Source: Candidatus Zipacnadia bacterium (GTDB lineage: Bacteria; Armatimonadota; Zipacnadia; Zipacnadales; UBA5352). From it: 64,000 nucleotides of DNA. Each line of letters begins with the position of its first letter. Position 1 is the stretch's first letter. Location of the stretch: NCBI GenBank assembly GCA_029820945.1, contig JALGUJ010000006.1:17053-81052 (forward strand), read 5' to 3'. The notes beneath the pieces were generated by a model. It had not been told where the DNA came from. It searched no databases and was given only the letters and a program-made list of their open reading frames with translations. Below are positions 52,390-61,564 of this stretch, piece by piece. The position numbers and the translations under genes were made by a program.

Positions 52390-53688
52390 CTATCCGTTCA
52401 CCACGAGGTCGCGCACGTGCGCCAGGGTCTGCTCGTCGATCTCGGCGCGCGTGATGACGTACTCCGGCTCGTACTTCGTCTCGGACACGTGCCCCCGCTC
52501 GTTGAGCAGTTGCATCAGCGACATGCGGTCGTACGGGATGTGCAGCGTCACCTCCATCAGGTCCGCGAAGAGCAGGTCGGAGATGCGCCGGCGCAGCTCG
52601 TCGAGGCCATCGCCCTCGAGCGCCGAGATGCGGATCGTGTTGGAGATGCGGCTCTCCAGCAGCGCGACCTTGCGCTCCGACGAGGCCGCATCGGTCTTGT
52701 TGAGCGCCACGATGGTCGGGATCTCCTGTGCCCCCAGCTCGGCGATGACCTCGCCGGCCGCCTGGTACTGCTCGAAGGCCGCCGGCCACGAGACGTCAAC
52801 CACGTGGACGAGCACGTCCGCCTCCGTGACCTCCTCCAGCGTCGCGCGGAAGGCCGCGACGACCTGCGTCGGCAGGTCCTGGATGAAGCCGACCGTGTCG
52901 GTGACGAGGCACTCGCGCCCCGCCTCAAGCTCGATGCGGCGGGTCGTCGGGTCGAGGGTTTCGAAGAGCTGGTCGCGCACCGAGACCTCCTGCGAGCCGG
53001 CCAGCGCGTTGAGCAGCGTGGACTTGCCCGAGTTGGTGTAGCCGACCAGCGCGGCCGTGGGCAGGCCGGAGCGCCGCCGCGACCGGCGCTCCACCTCGCG
53101 CCGGCGCTGCACCTGGTCGATCTCATCCTCGAGCCGCTGGATGCGGCGTCGGAGCGTGCGGCGCTCGACGTCGATCTTGGTCTCACCGGGGCCGCGTATA
53201 CCGATGCCGAGGCGCCCGGTGCCGCCGGTGCGGTCCATCATCCGGCCGCGGCCCGCCAGGCGGGGAAGCGTGTAGCTGGCCTGTGCCAGCTCCACCTGCA
53301 ACTTCCCCTCCCGGGTGCGCGCGTGCTGGGCGAAGATGTCCAGAATCAGCTCGGTGCGGTCCAGGACCTTGCAGTCGAGCGCCTCGACCACGTTCCGGTT
53401 CTGGATCGGGGACAGCTCACCGTTGAAGATCACCAGGTCGGCGTCCATCGCCATGACCAGGTGGCGCAGCTCCTCGAGCTTGCCCTCGCCCACGTAGCTG
53501 CCGGCGTCGGGGGCGTTGCGCCGCTGCGTCACCATGTCAACGACCTGCGCCCCGGCGGTCCTGGCGAGGTCCATCAGCTCGCGCATGGAGCGGCGGCTGC
53601 GGCCCTGCAGATCGTCGATGCCGACGAGAATCGCGCGCTCTACTCCCGTCGCCTCCGCCTGGCCGTCCTGATGCTCAGTGCGGTTCAA
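52390..53688 (-). CDS. hflX: GTPase HflX
   Basis: 432 residues. The N-terminal HflX domain (AILVGIDDLQGRSRRSMRELMDLARTAGAQVV, DAGSYVGEGKLEELRHLV, IFNGELSPIQNRNVVEAL) leads to a helical linker (RMMDRTGGTGRLGIGIRGPGETKIDVERR). The G domain follows: P-loop GYTNSGKST, TDTVGFIQDLP and NKTDA. HflX binds and splits ribosomes under stress using GTP. It is the last gene of the minus-strand set miaA, hfq, dapF, dapL, hflX, and begins 31 bases after the dapL stop. miaA-hfq-hflX linkage is well known in bacteria. Confidence 0.95.
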   Translation of the reverse strand: MNRTEHQDGQAEATGVERAILVGIDDLQGRSRRSMRELMDLARTAGAQVVDMVTQRRNAPDAGSYVGEGKLEELRHLVMAMDADLVIFNGELSPIQNRNVVEALDCKVLDRTELILDIFAQHARTREGKLQVELAQASYTLPRLAGRGRMMDRTGGTGRLGIGIRGPGETKIDVERRTLRRRIQRLEDEIDQVQRRREVERRSRRRSGLPTAALVGYTNSGKSTLLNALAGSQEVSVRDQLFETLDPTTRRIELEAGRECLVTDTVGFIQDLPTQVVAAFRATLEEVTEADVLVHVVDVSWPAAFEQYQAAGEVIAELGAQEIPTIVALNKTDAASSERKVALLESRISNTIRISALEGDGLDELRRRISDLLFADLMEVTLHIPYDRMSLMQLLNERGHVSETKYEPEYVITRAEIDEQTLAHVRDLVVNG

Positions 53689-53718
53689 GCGCGCTCACCT
53701 CGCACTCCCGGGGCGCCG

Positions 53719-54903
53719 CTACCAGCACAAGCCCCCGTCTCTCATGTTCTCTATGGCCTGCCCGATCTGGCCGAGCTTGTCCTCGCCCTTGATGGTAAGC
53801 GACATGCGCACGAAGCCCTCGCCGCAGGCGCCGTAGACGGCGCCGGGGATGACCAGCACCTCGCAGTCGGCCAGCAGCTTGGTGGCGAATGACTCGCTGG
53901 TCTCGCCGTCGGGCACCGGAGCCCAGACGTAGAAGGCCGCTCTCGGCGGCTCGATGGGGCAGCCGAGGCTCTGCAGACCGTCGATGAGCGCATCGCGCCG
54001 CCGGCGGTACTCGGCCTGCATCTGCGGGGCGAACTCCTCGTAGCGCTCCAGCGCCGCGGCGGCCGCCCGCTGCAACGCCATGAAGGTACCCGAGTCCACG
54101 TTGCTCTTCGCCCGCGAGAGCGCCTTGATGTGCTCGGCCCCGCCCATGGCCCAGCCTACCCGCCAGCCCGTCATGTTGAAGGTCTTCGAGAGTGAGTGCA
54201 TCTCGATGGCCACGTCCTTCGCGCCCTCGACCTCCAGGATGCTGTGCGGTCGGTCCGCGGTGTCGTAGTAGACCTCGCTGTAGGCCGCGTCCTGGACGAT
54301 GACCATCTCATACTCGTGGGCGAACTCGGTCACGCGCTCGTAGTACTCCAGGGGCGCGACGGCGCCCGTCGGGTTGTTCGGGTAGTTGAGGAACATCATC
54401 TTTGCCTGCTGCCGCGCCGCCTTCGGGATCGCCTCCAGGTCGGGCAGGAAGCCGTTCTCGGGCGCCAGCGGCATGGGGAAGGCCGCTCCGCCGCACCAGC
54501 TCGTCTGCACCTTGAACACCGAGTATGCCGGGTCGGGCACGAGCACCACGTCGCCGGGGTCGATGTAGGCCCAGACGATATGCGCCAGCGCCTCCTTCGC
54601 GCCGATCGTGCTCTGGATCTCACCATCGGGGTTAACCTCGACCCCGAAGCGGCGCTTCGCGAAGTCGGCGATCGCCCTCTTGTAGCCCGGGGTCCCGAAC
54701 CCCGACTCGTCGTAGCGGTGGGTCTCCGGGTCTCTCGCCGCCTCGCAGAGCGCGTCGATGACGAACTGCGGGGTCGGCATGTCCGGGTCACCGATGCCGA
54801 AATCGATGGGCTCGCGGCCCTCCGCTATCATTCTCGATTTCAGCGCGGCGATCTCCAGGAAGGGGTAGGGCGGGATTCGCTGAAGTCGCTGTGCCTGCTC
54901 CAT
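53719..54903 (-). CDS. dapL: LL-diaminopimelate aminotransferase (class I/II PLP enzyme)
   Basis: 394 residues from ATG at 54903. Aminotransferase fold: FGIGDPDMPTPQFVIDAL, RYDESGFGTPGYKRAIADF, LNYPNNPTGAV, VIVQDAAYSEVYYD, and SLSKTFNMTGWRVGW with the PLP lysine at Lys240. GEGFVRMSLT near the end holds the conserved Arg. The dapF gene directly upstream makes the LL-diaminopimelate function most likely: it converts tetrahydrodipicolinate to LL-2,6-diaminopimelate in one step, replacing dapC/dapD/dapE. A general aminotransferase cannot be excluded from sequence alone. Confidence 0.87.
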   Translation of the reverse strand: MEQAQRLQRIPPYPFLEIAALKSRMIAEGREPIDFGIGDPDMPTPQFVIDALCEAARDPETHRYDESGFGTPGYKRAIADFAKRRFGVEVNPDGEIQSTIGAKEALAHIVWAYIDPGDVVLVPDPAYSVFKVQTSWCGGAAFPMPLAPENGFLPDLEAIPKAARQQAKMMFLNYPNNPTGAVAPLEYYERVTEFAHEYEMVIVQDAAYSEVYYDTADRPHSILEVEGAKDVAIEMHSLSKTFNMTGWRVGWAMGGAEHIKALSRAKSNVDSGTFMALQRAAAAALERYEEFAPQMQAEYRRRRDALIDGLQSLGCPIEPPRAAFYVWAPVPDGETSESFATKLLADCEVLVIPGAVYGACGEGFVRMSLTIKGEDKLGQIGQAIENMRDGGLCW

Positions 54904-54931
54904 GCTGCCTCTCCCTTGCTGGGGCAGTGGT

Positions 54932-55834
54932 CTACGCCGGGCCGGCGGAGCCGCCGGCCTCCTGGATCCTCGCCGGCGCGACGAGCTCGTCGCGCAGCTC
55001 GCCGCTGAAGACCTCCACCGCCGGGCCGGCCATGAAGACGTGGTCGTCGTCGCGCCACTCGATCTCCAGCGTGCCCCCCGGCAGTTGCATCTGGACGGAT
55101 CGCTCCGTGTGGTCGTTGAGCGCGCAGGCCACGCAGGTCGCCGAGGCGCCCGTGCCGCACGCCAGCGTCTCGCCCGCGCCGCGCTCCCACACGCGCATCC
55201 GCGCGCGCCCGCGATCCAGCACCTCGACGAACTCCACGTTCGTGCGCTGTGGGAAGGCCGGGTGGCACTCGACCATCGGCCCCAGCTCCCGCACCGGCGC
55301 CTCATCCACGTCGTCCACGAAGGTGACGCAGTGCGGGTTGCCCATCGAGACGCACGTCACGCGGATGACCGTGCCCTCCACGTCGAGTTCCTCGTCGATC
55401 ACAGTGCTCGCCGCCGGCTCGCCGGCCATCGGGATGTCCCCGCGGGCCAGCCGCGGCGTCCCCATGTCCACGGTCACGCGGGTCACCACGCCGTCTTCCA
55501 CGGTCAGCCCTGGCCGGATGATCCCCGCCGGCGTCTCGACCGCAAGCTGCGTCTTGTCCGTAAGCCCGTGCTCGTAGACGTACTTGGCGAGGCAGCGCAT
55601 GCCGTTCCCGCACATGTTCGACTCGGACTGGTCGGGGTTGAAGATGCGCATGCGGAAGTCCGCGACGTGGGACGGCAGGATCAGGATCAGCCCGTCGCTG
55701 CCCACACCGAAGTTCCGGTCCGACACCAGTGCCGAGAGCCTGCCCGGGTCAAAGCAGCCCAGATCCTGGTGGTGCCCGTCCACGTACACGTAGTCGTTAC
55801 CCAGTCCGTGCATCTTGGTGAAGCGCAATCCCAT
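54932..55834 (-). CDS. dapF: Diaminopimelate epimerase
   Basis: 300 residues. KMHGLGNDYVYVDG opens the protein. The two catalytic cysteines are visible: Cys75 in ESNMCGNGMRC and Cys226 in ETLACGTGASA. Other blocks are RNFGVGSDGLI, IFNPDQS, MGNPHCVTF and RTNVEFVEV. It converts LL- to meso-diaminopimelate, needed for lysine and for peptidoglycan. The last 15 residues (ARIQEAGGSAGPA) are an unconserved tail. dapL begins 28 bases after the stop. Confidence 0.96.
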   Translation of the reverse strand: MGLRFTKMHGLGNDYVYVDGHHQDLGCFDPGRLSALVSDRNFGVGSDGLILILPSHVADFRMRIFNPDQSESNMCGNGMRCLAKYVYEHGLTDKTQLAVETPAGIIRPGLTVEDGVVTRVTVDMGTPRLARGDIPMAGEPAASTVIDEELDVEGTVIRVTCVSMGNPHCVTFVDDVDEAPVRELGPMVECHPAFPQRTNVEFVEVLDRGRARMRVWERGAGETLACGTGASATCVACALNDHTERSVQMQLPGGTLEIEWRDDDHVFMAGPAVEVFSGELRDELVAPARIQEAGGSAGPA

Positions 55835-55853
55835 GGTGGCCGCCCTCGCCGAC

Positions 55854-56066
55854 TCAGCTCTTCTCTCGCACGGGTCCTATCACCGCGACGGCACTCTTGA
55901 AGATCAGGATCTCGTCGCGCTTGCAGCGCAGGCGGATGGTGAAGGTGTCGAACGCCACCACGGTCCCGCGGATGGCCCGGCCTCCCAGCAGTACCACCTC
56001 CACGGGCTGCTTGGAGGTGCGCACCTCGTTGAGGTACTCGTCCTGCACCTGCGGCTTCCCGGCCAT
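55854..56066 (-). CDS. hfq: Hfq-like Sm-fold RNA chaperone
   Basis: 70 residues. The Sm1 pattern YLNEVRTSKQPVEVVLLGGRAIRGTVVAFDTFTIRLRC is present, followed by the Sm2-like IFKSAVAVIGPV. In E. coli Hfq the last block is YKHAISTVVP; here Phe-Lys-Ser-Ala replaces Tyr-Lys-His-Ala, so the conserved His of the proximal RNA site is missing. The gene lies immediately downstream of miaA, the classical position, which supports the call. It would form a hexamer that pairs small RNAs with targets. Confidence 0.9.
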   Translation of the reverse strand: MAGKPQVQDEYLNEVRTSKQPVEVVLLGGRAIRGTVVAFDTFTIRLRCKRDEILIFKSAVAVIGPVREKS

Positions 56067-56070
56067 GGTC

Positions 56071-57033
56071 TCACTCCGGTCGGCAGACTCGTTGTGCGTC
56101 GGCTACGATCACGGCGGCGCACGCCCGCCGCTGCGCGTCGGAACCGGCGGAGAGCCAGCGGTAGCCCGCGCCGCTCCGCAGCCACGTCATCTGCCGCTTG
56201 GCGTAGCGGCGCGTGTCGCGCTTGATCAGGCGCACCGTCTCGTCGAGATCGCCGTCTCTCTCCAGGTACTCCAGCAGGTGGCGGTAGCCTATCGCCTGCA
56301 TCGACTGGCAGTCGGAGCTCACGCCTGAGGCGGCCAGCCCACGCACCTCGTCCAACCACCCGGCCTCCATCATCACATCGACGCGGTGATCGATCCGGTC
56401 GAAGAGCATCTCTCTCGGGGCCGTCAGCACGTATTTCGCGGCATTATACTGAATGGTCGAGGCAGCGTCAACGCGCTGTTGGGCCGAGATCGGCTCACCG
56501 GTCAGCTCCCACACCTCCAGCGCGCGCACGATGCGCCGTTCGTCGGCCGGGTCGATGCTGTCAGCGGCCTCCGGATCGACCCGACGCAGGCGCTCATGTA
56601 GCCTCTCGGCTCCCACCTCGCGGGCCTCGGCGTGCAGGCGTTCTCGCACCGTCCTGTCCTCGGGTCCCGGGGGGAAATCAAAGCCCTCGGTGACCGAGCG
56701 CAGATAGAGGCCGGTTCCGCCCGCCAGGATGGGCAGGCGCCCGCGGTCGTGTATCTCGCGGATCACCCGGTCGGCGTCCCGTCTGAACTCAGCGACGGCG
56801 TACTCACCGTCCGGAGGCACGAAGTCAATCAGGTGAATGGGCGCGCGCGCGCGCTGCTCGGCGCTGGGCTTGGCGGTGCCGATGTCCATGCGCCGGTAGA
56901 TCTGCATCGAGTCGGCGGAGACGATCTCGCCGCCCACGGCCTCGGCCACGTGCAGCGCCATCTCGGTCTTGCCCGTCGCCGTGGGCCCGGCGATGACCAG
57001 CAGCGGGATCGCCTCGTCCACGCGCGCGGTCAT
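56071..57033 (-). CDS. miaA: tRNA dimethylallyltransferase
   Basis: 320 residues. P-loop-like IAGPTATGKTEMALHVAE, then SADSMQIYRRMDIGTAKPS, PIHLIDFVPPDGEYAVAEFRRDA, ILAGGTGLYLRSVTEGFD and DSIDPADERRIVRALEV are all MiaA blocks. MiaA adds a dimethylallyl group to adenosine 37 of UNN-decoding tRNAs. The stop is 4 bases before hfq, and its start overlaps the upstream dehydrogenase gene by 4 bases (57033/57030), so the three are co-translated. Confidence 0.96.
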   Translation of the reverse strand: MTARVDEAIPLLVIAGPTATGKTEMALHVAEAVGGEIVSADSMQIYRRMDIGTAKPSAEQRARAPIHLIDFVPPDGEYAVAEFRRDADRVIREIHDRGRLPILAGGTGLYLRSVTEGFDFPPGPEDRTVRERLHAEAREVGAERLHERLRRVDPEAADSIDPADERRIVRALEVWELTGEPISAQQRVDAASTIQYNAAKYVLTAPREMLFDRIDHRVDVMMEAGWLDEVRGLAASGVSSDCQSMQAIGYRHLLEYLERDGDLDETVRLIKRDTRRYAKRQMTWLRSGAGYRWLSAGSDAQRRACAAVIVADAQRVCRPE

Positions 57034-58073
57034 GGCGTCAGGATTACCTTGAGCGTGGTGTCCGGCTGCTGGGTCATCAGCTCGAAGGCGTGGTCGATGT
57101 CGTCCAGGGGCATGTGGTGGGTGACGAGCCGCTCAGGCGCGATCTCGCCCTCCTCGACGAGCCGCACCGCGTGGGGCAGCGTGCCGCCGTGGAGCCGCGA
57201 GCCGAGGAAGTCCAGCTCCTTGCGCACCATCAGCGCGCCGGGCACGCGGATCTCGTCCGTGCAGAGTCCCAGCATCACCGCGCGCCCGCTGGCGGCCACG
57301 ACCTCCAGCGCCTGCCCCACCGTCTCCGGCCGTCCCACGGCCTCGATGACCACCGACGGGCCGCTCTCGCCGAAGCACTCGGCCAGCGCCTCGGCCACGT
57401 CCTGCCGGGCGGGGTTGACGACCGCCTCAGCGCCCAGGGAGCGTGCCACCTCCAGGCGCCCCGGCGAGATGTCGCTGACCGCCACCCGCCGGCAGCGCGA
57501 CAGGCACACCAGCATCACCGACAGCCCGATCGTGCCTGCGCCGATGACCAGCACCGCATCCTCCGCGGTCACGCGCCCGCGGCTCGACGCCTGCACGCCG
57601 ATGGACAGCGGCTCCACCATGACGGCGGCGTCGGCGGAGACATCCTCCGAGATGCCGTGCAGGCAGCCGATGGGCGCGAGGAGGCACTCGGCGAATGCGC
57701 CCGGCGCGTGCACGCCGAGCACCCGCATGTTCTCGCAGCAGTTGTAGCGCCCGGTCCGGCAGGGGTAGCACCGACCGCAGGGCATCGACGGGTCGAGCAC
57801 CACGCGCGAGCCGAGTTGCGGCGGCCGGGGCTGCACGCGCCCCGGGATCGGCGGCACGTCGCGATGCTCGATCTCGACCACGGTGCCGACGACCTCGTGG
57901 CCACCGACCTGTGGGTACTCGAAGAAGGGCTGCGTCCCCTCGTATGCGTGCAGGTCGCTGCCGCAGACTCCGACGGCCTCGACCTCGACCAGCGCCTCGC
58001 CCGGTCCGGGGCTGGGGCGCGGAAGATCCGTGATCTCGACGTGATGTGGCGCGGTGATGATGGCTGCCTTCAT
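57030..58073 (-). CDS. Zinc-dependent medium-chain alcohol/polyol dehydrogenase
   Basis: 347 residues. Medium-chain dehydrogenase features: VEAVGVCGSDLHAYEG (catalytic zinc Cys), VGGHEVVGTVVE (His-Glu), structural zinc cysteines in CGRCYPCRTGRYNCC, and the nucleotide-binding GAGTIGLSVMLVC. DISPGRLEVARSLGAEAVVNPARQD and GRAVMLGLCTDEI follow. It is most like threonine or sorbitol dehydrogenases. It oxidises a sugar alcohol or threonine with NAD(P). It overlaps the miaA start by 4 bases, an unusual operon partner for a tRNA-modification gene. Confidence 0.9.
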   Translation of the reverse strand: MKAAIITAPHHVEITDLPRPSPGPGEALVEVEAVGVCGSDLHAYEGTQPFFEYPQVGGHEVVGTVVEIEHRDVPPIPGRVQPRPPQLGSRVVLDPSMPCGRCYPCRTGRYNCCENMRVLGVHAPGAFAECLLAPIGCLHGISEDVSADAAVMVEPLSIGVQASSRGRVTAEDAVLVIGAGTIGLSVMLVCLSRCRRVAVSDISPGRLEVARSLGAEAVVNPARQDVAEALAECFGESGPSVVIEAVGRPETVGQALEVVAASGRAVMLGLCTDEIRVPGALMVRKELDFLGSRLHGGTLPHAVRLVEEGEIAPERLVTHHMPLDDIDHAFELMTQQPDTTLKVILTP

Positions 58074-58218
58074 TTAGGCCTCTCTTGTCCGGCGGGGAAT
58101 AGTAGGTGTCTTCGCGTGTGAATGGGGGGGCGGGTATCCCTTCTCTCCCCGCGGTCCGAATCCTTCGTCGTGGGCAGGGGCGGGCCGGCCCGGCGGCGAA
58201 TGGACCCCGAGTGCGAGA

Positions 58219-58848
58219 ATGCAGTTGGTCATGCGTTGGGACCCAACCGGAGGCGCCCTGCGGCCCGGTCGCAAAGGCTGGGTCGAGCTACTTCTGCTGG
58301 TCGCCGCGCTGCTGATCGTGGCAATCGGCGGCCTGTACATGCGGCTTGGCCCCCGGTGGCCGAGGCGGCTGTTCTTCCGCGGGCCGGCGGGCATCGTGCT
58401 GCACCACACCGCCACGGGGCAGGTGGTGGAGGGCTGCAGGGTCGATGCCCGGCGCATCGCGCGCTGGCACCAGCAGCGAGGCTTCAGCGCGGAGTACCGC
58501 GGGCAGGTCTACCACATCGGCTATCACTACGTGATCCTCCCCGACGGGACGGTGGAGAAGGGGCGACCGGAGTGGATGCTGGGCGCGCACGCGTACGGAT
58601 ACAACGACTACCTGGGCATCTGCCTGGTGGGGAACTTCGACTCCGCGGCGAACCCGAACGGGGCTCAACAGCCGGCGGAGCCGACGGCCGAACAGATGGC
58701 GGCGCTCACGTCGCTCCTGCGCGACCTGATGACCAAGTACCGCCTCGGCCCTGCGGACATCTACGGGCACTGCGAGGTGGGAGCGACGGCCTGCCCCGGT
58801 GACCGCTTCCCGCTGGACGAGCTGCGTCACGCGCTCGGCGGCCGGTGA
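58219..58848 (+). CDS. N-acetylmuramoyl-L-alanine amidase (Amidase_2), membrane-anchored
   Basis: 209 residues. A membrane helix (about 24-42) is followed by an amidase type 2 domain. IVLHHTATG contains a metal His, and YHIGYHYVILPDGTVEKGRP and LGICLVGNF are the core strands. YGHCEVGATACPGDRFPL contains the second His and the third ligand Cys before PGD. The enzyme cleaves the bond between MurNAc and L-alanine in peptidoglycan, outside the cytoplasm. The ATG at 58231 is an alternative start. It is divergent from the alcohol dehydrogenase gene. Confidence 0.92.
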   Translation: MQLVMRWDPTGGALRPGRKGWVELLLLVAALLIVAIGGLYMRLGPRWPRRLFFRGPAGIVLHHTATGQVVEGCRVDARRIARWHQQRGFSAEYRGQVYHIGYHYVILPDGTVEKGRPEWMLGAHAYGYNDYLGICLVGNFDSAANPNGAQQPAEPTAEQMAALTSLLRDLMTKYRLGPADIYGHCEVGATACPGDRFPLDELRHALGGR

Positions 58849-58990
58849 CGGTATTATTGCGGTGACGGGGAGGTGTGAGCGGCCGGTGCCGCGAATATCC
58901 GGCCGGTCCGCCCCGCGCTGATGATGCCATCGGTGGTGCCGTGGGGGGGGGAACGCTGGTGCACGAGACGTTCACTGCAGGAGGAAGACG

Positions 58991-59344
58991 ATGGACCAAC
59001 AGGTGAGCCCAGCGGTCGTGATCATCGTGCTGATCCTGATCGTGGCCATCCTGGTCGGCCTCTATTTCCTCGTCGTCGAGAGGAAGCCGGGCACCGAAGA
59101 GCCGGCTGAGGGCGAGGTGATGACCACCGAGGAAGCCCAGGAGCCGGCGGGGGCCGAGGAGGAGCCCGCGGACACCCAGGGCGCCCCTGATGAGGGCGCC
59201 GAGGCACCGGAGGAGGGCGAGGCTCCGGAGGATCAGGCGGACCAGGGAGTGCAGCGCGAGGAGCAGCCTCAAACTGAGCCGGCCGATGCTCCGGCACAAC
59301 CGGGTGAGGCCGCCGTGGACGCCGAGGGCCGGCCGATCGACTGA
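58991..59344 (+). CDS. Small membrane protein with long acidic tail
   Basis: 117 residues. A single membrane helix (about residues 8-28: VVIIVLILIVAILVGLYFLVV) is followed by RKP and then about 85 residues rich in Glu, Asp, Pro, Ala and Gly, including repeated EEP, EAPEEGEAPED and similar runs. GGAGGAAGACG stands just ahead of the ATG, a strong ribosome site. I do not recognise a family. The tail is expected to be disordered and highly charged. It could be a spacer, chaperone or metal-binding protein; no function is assigned. Confidence 0.8.
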   Translation: MDQQVSPAVVIIVLILIVAILVGLYFLVVERKPGTEEPAEGEVMTTEEAQEPAGAEEEPADTQGAPDEGAEAPEEGEAPEDQADQGVQREEQPQTEPADAPAQPGEAAVDAEGRPID

Positions 59345-59444
59345 GTCCGGTCCTCCGCCATGACGTATACGATGCCGGCGCGGGTGTGAGCAACGGTGGC
59401 CGCCCGCGCCGCATGCTTTGCACCAGGAGTAGACCCCCCTCAAG

Positions 59445-61394
59445 GTGCGCGCGGCAGGAGACCGACGAAACGGCCGCTCCGGCAGGCAGGTGCAGGGCCC
59501 TCCGCATTCTGTGACGTGGAGGGCCGTGATGTTGGGCCTTCTGCTCGTGGTGCCGAACGTGGCCTTCGTCGTACTCGGGTACATCCGGCACCAGAGCCGG
59601 CCCACGACCGTTTCGCTGATCTTCAACGCCGTCGTCACGCTGCTGATCGTGATCGCGGTCAACGCGCTTGTCCGGCGGCTGCGCCCGGTCTGGGCCCTGG
59701 AGCGCGGAGAGCTGCTGACCATCTACAGCATGGTGGCCGTCGGCTCGGCCGTCGTGGGGCTCGACCAGCTCCAGACCATGCTCCCGGTCGTCGCCTATCC
59801 GGTTTGGTACGCCACGCCTGAGAACGACTGGGAGTCGCTGTTCGTCCGGGAGATGCCCTCCTGGCTCACAGTCACCGACCCCGATGCCCTGTGGGCCTAC
59901 TACGACTCGCGGGGCCCGCTGTTCGCCACGCCCTACTGGCGGCCGTGGGTGCGCCCGGCGCTGCTGTGGTCCGCGTTCTCGCTGACGCTCCTGTTCGTGA
60001 TGCTGTGCCTGAACACGTTCTTCCGGCGTAACTGGACCGAGGAGGCCAAGCTCAGCTACCCCATCGTTCAGCTCCCGCTCGAGATGACCAGCCCCAGGCG
60101 GACGATCTTCCTCGACCGCCTGTTCTGGATCGGCTTCGCGCTCGCCTTCGTCATCAATGCCATCAACGGCTTCCACGAGATCTACCCTCAGATCCCCAGC
60201 CTGCTGGGCTCGCGGGGGGCGCGCTACGACCTGGGGCGCATGATCCACAGCAGGCCCTGGAACGCCATCGGCTGGACGCCGCTGAATGTGTATCCCTTCG
60301 CGGTCGGACTGGCCTTCTTCATCCCGGTTGACCTGGCGTTCTCGATGTGGTTCTTCTACCTGCTGTGGAAGGCCCTCAAGGTCTTCTCCTCGGCGGCGGG
60401 CTGGGGCGACCTGCCGGGCGCGCCGTGGATCAAGGAGCAGAGCTTCGGCGCCTACATGGCGCTGGCGGGCTTCTGCCTGTGGGCCAGCCGCCGGCATATC
60501 GCCGAGTCGGTGCGGGCGGTGATCGCCGACCGTGAGCTGGATGACTCCCGCGAGCCCATGCCCTACTCGTGGGCCGCTGTCGGCGTCATCGGCGGCATCG
60601 CCGCTCTCATGGTCTTCTGCCAGCAGGCGAAGATGACGTTCTGGCCCGCGCTGGGCTTCATCGTGCTTTACCTGCTGCTGTCCATCGCGGTCGCGCGCAT
60701 CCGGGCGGAGCTCGGCTCGCCCGTGCACGACCTGCACTTCATCGGCCCCCAGGTGGTGTTGACCGAGACCTTCGGGCCGGCCACGCTGGGCAAGCAGAAC
60801 CTGATCCTGTTCGCCTACTTCCACGCCTTCAACCGCGCGCACCGCAGCCACCCCATGCCCCACCAGATCGAGGGCATGAAGCTGGCCGCCGAGACGAACA
60901 CCTCCCAGCGCGGGCTCGCGGTCGCCATCATGGCGGCCTCGGCGTTGGCGCTGGTGCTGGGCTGGGGCCTGCTGCTGGACGCGTTCTTCCGCAACGGCGG
61001 AGGTGGCTGGTCGCACAAGGGCCGCGAGGCCTTCTCGCTCCTCGAGCGCTGGCTCACCAGCCCCGGCGACCCGAACTGGTACGCCACCGGCGGCGTCCTC
61101 TGGGGCCTGGCCTTCACCGTCTTCCTGACCTGGATGCGCACCAGATACGTCTGGTGGGTCTTCCATCCCGCCGGCTTCGCGGTATCGGGCAGTTGGTCCA
61201 TGGCGCTCTTCGCGCCGTCAATCCTGGTGGGCTGGCTGGCCAAGACGCTGATCCTGCACTACGGCGGCATGGGAGCCTTCGCGCCCGCCTCAACGCTCTT
61301 CCTGGGGCTTATCCTCGGCGGGTTCTCGGCCGGGGCCGGCTGGGGCGTGTCGGGCATCCTGATGAACCGGCGGATGTACAACTTCCTGCCGTAA
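59445..61394 (+). CDS. DUF6785/DUF6784-type polytopic membrane protein (second copy)
   Basis: About 649 residues from GTG at 59445; a GTG at 59511, 22 codons downstream, is also possible, and the paralogue aligns from near it. It has the same profile as the protein at 1990: WYATPENDWESLF, EAKLSYPIVQLPLEM, GLAFFIPVDLAFSMWFFYLLWKA, RIRAELGSPVHDLHF, HAFNRAHRSHPMPHQIEGMKLA and LAKTLILHYGGMGAF. Many membrane helices. Two copies in 60 kb suggest that the family matters to this organism. The role is unknown, perhaps uptake of an oligomeric or charged nutrient. Confidence 0.85.
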   Translation: MRAAGDRRNGRSGRQVQGPPHSVTWRAVMLGLLLVVPNVAFVVLGYIRHQSRPTTVSLIFNAVVTLLIVIAVNALVRRLRPVWALERGELLTIYSMVAVGSAVVGLDQLQTMLPVVAYPVWYATPENDWESLFVREMPSWLTVTDPDALWAYYDSRGPLFATPYWRPWVRPALLWSAFSLTLLFVMLCLNTFFRRNWTEEAKLSYPIVQLPLEMTSPRRTIFLDRLFWIGFALAFVINAINGFHEIYPQIPSLLGSRGARYDLGRMIHSRPWNAIGWTPLNVYPFAVGLAFFIPVDLAFSMWFFYLLWKALKVFSSAAGWGDLPGAPWIKEQSFGAYMALAGFCLWASRRHIAESVRAVIADRELDDSREPMPYSWAAVGVIGGIAALMVFCQQAKMTFWPALGFIVLYLLLSIAVARIRAELGSPVHDLHFIGPQVVLTETFGPATLGKQNLILFAYFHAFNRAHRSHPMPHQIEGMKLAAETNTSQRGLAVAIMAASALALVLGWGLLLDAFFRNGGGGWSHKGREAFSLLERWLTSPGDPNWYATGGVLWGLAFTVFLTWMRTRYVWWVFHPAGFAVSGSWSMALFAPSILVGWLAKTLILHYGGMGAFAPASTLFLGLILGGFSAGAGWGVSGILMNRRMYNFLP

Positions 61395-61564
61395 GGTGCG
61401 TTGCCTCACTGCATTCCGACGGGCCGTTGACGCGAGGAGGAGCCGCCTGAGCGCGCCTAAGCGACATGCGCGCCTCACGCGGCCGCTCGGTGCGGGAGGG
61501 CGAACGGCGTGCGAGAGCGTGCGTACGACGGAACGAGTGACGACGACCGCACCTGTCTCCCCCA
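61395..61564. other. Short gene-free stretch between the membrane protein gene and the small secreted protein gene
   Basis: 170 bases between convergent stops. No hairpin followed by T is evident and no coding signal is seen. Confidence 0.5.
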
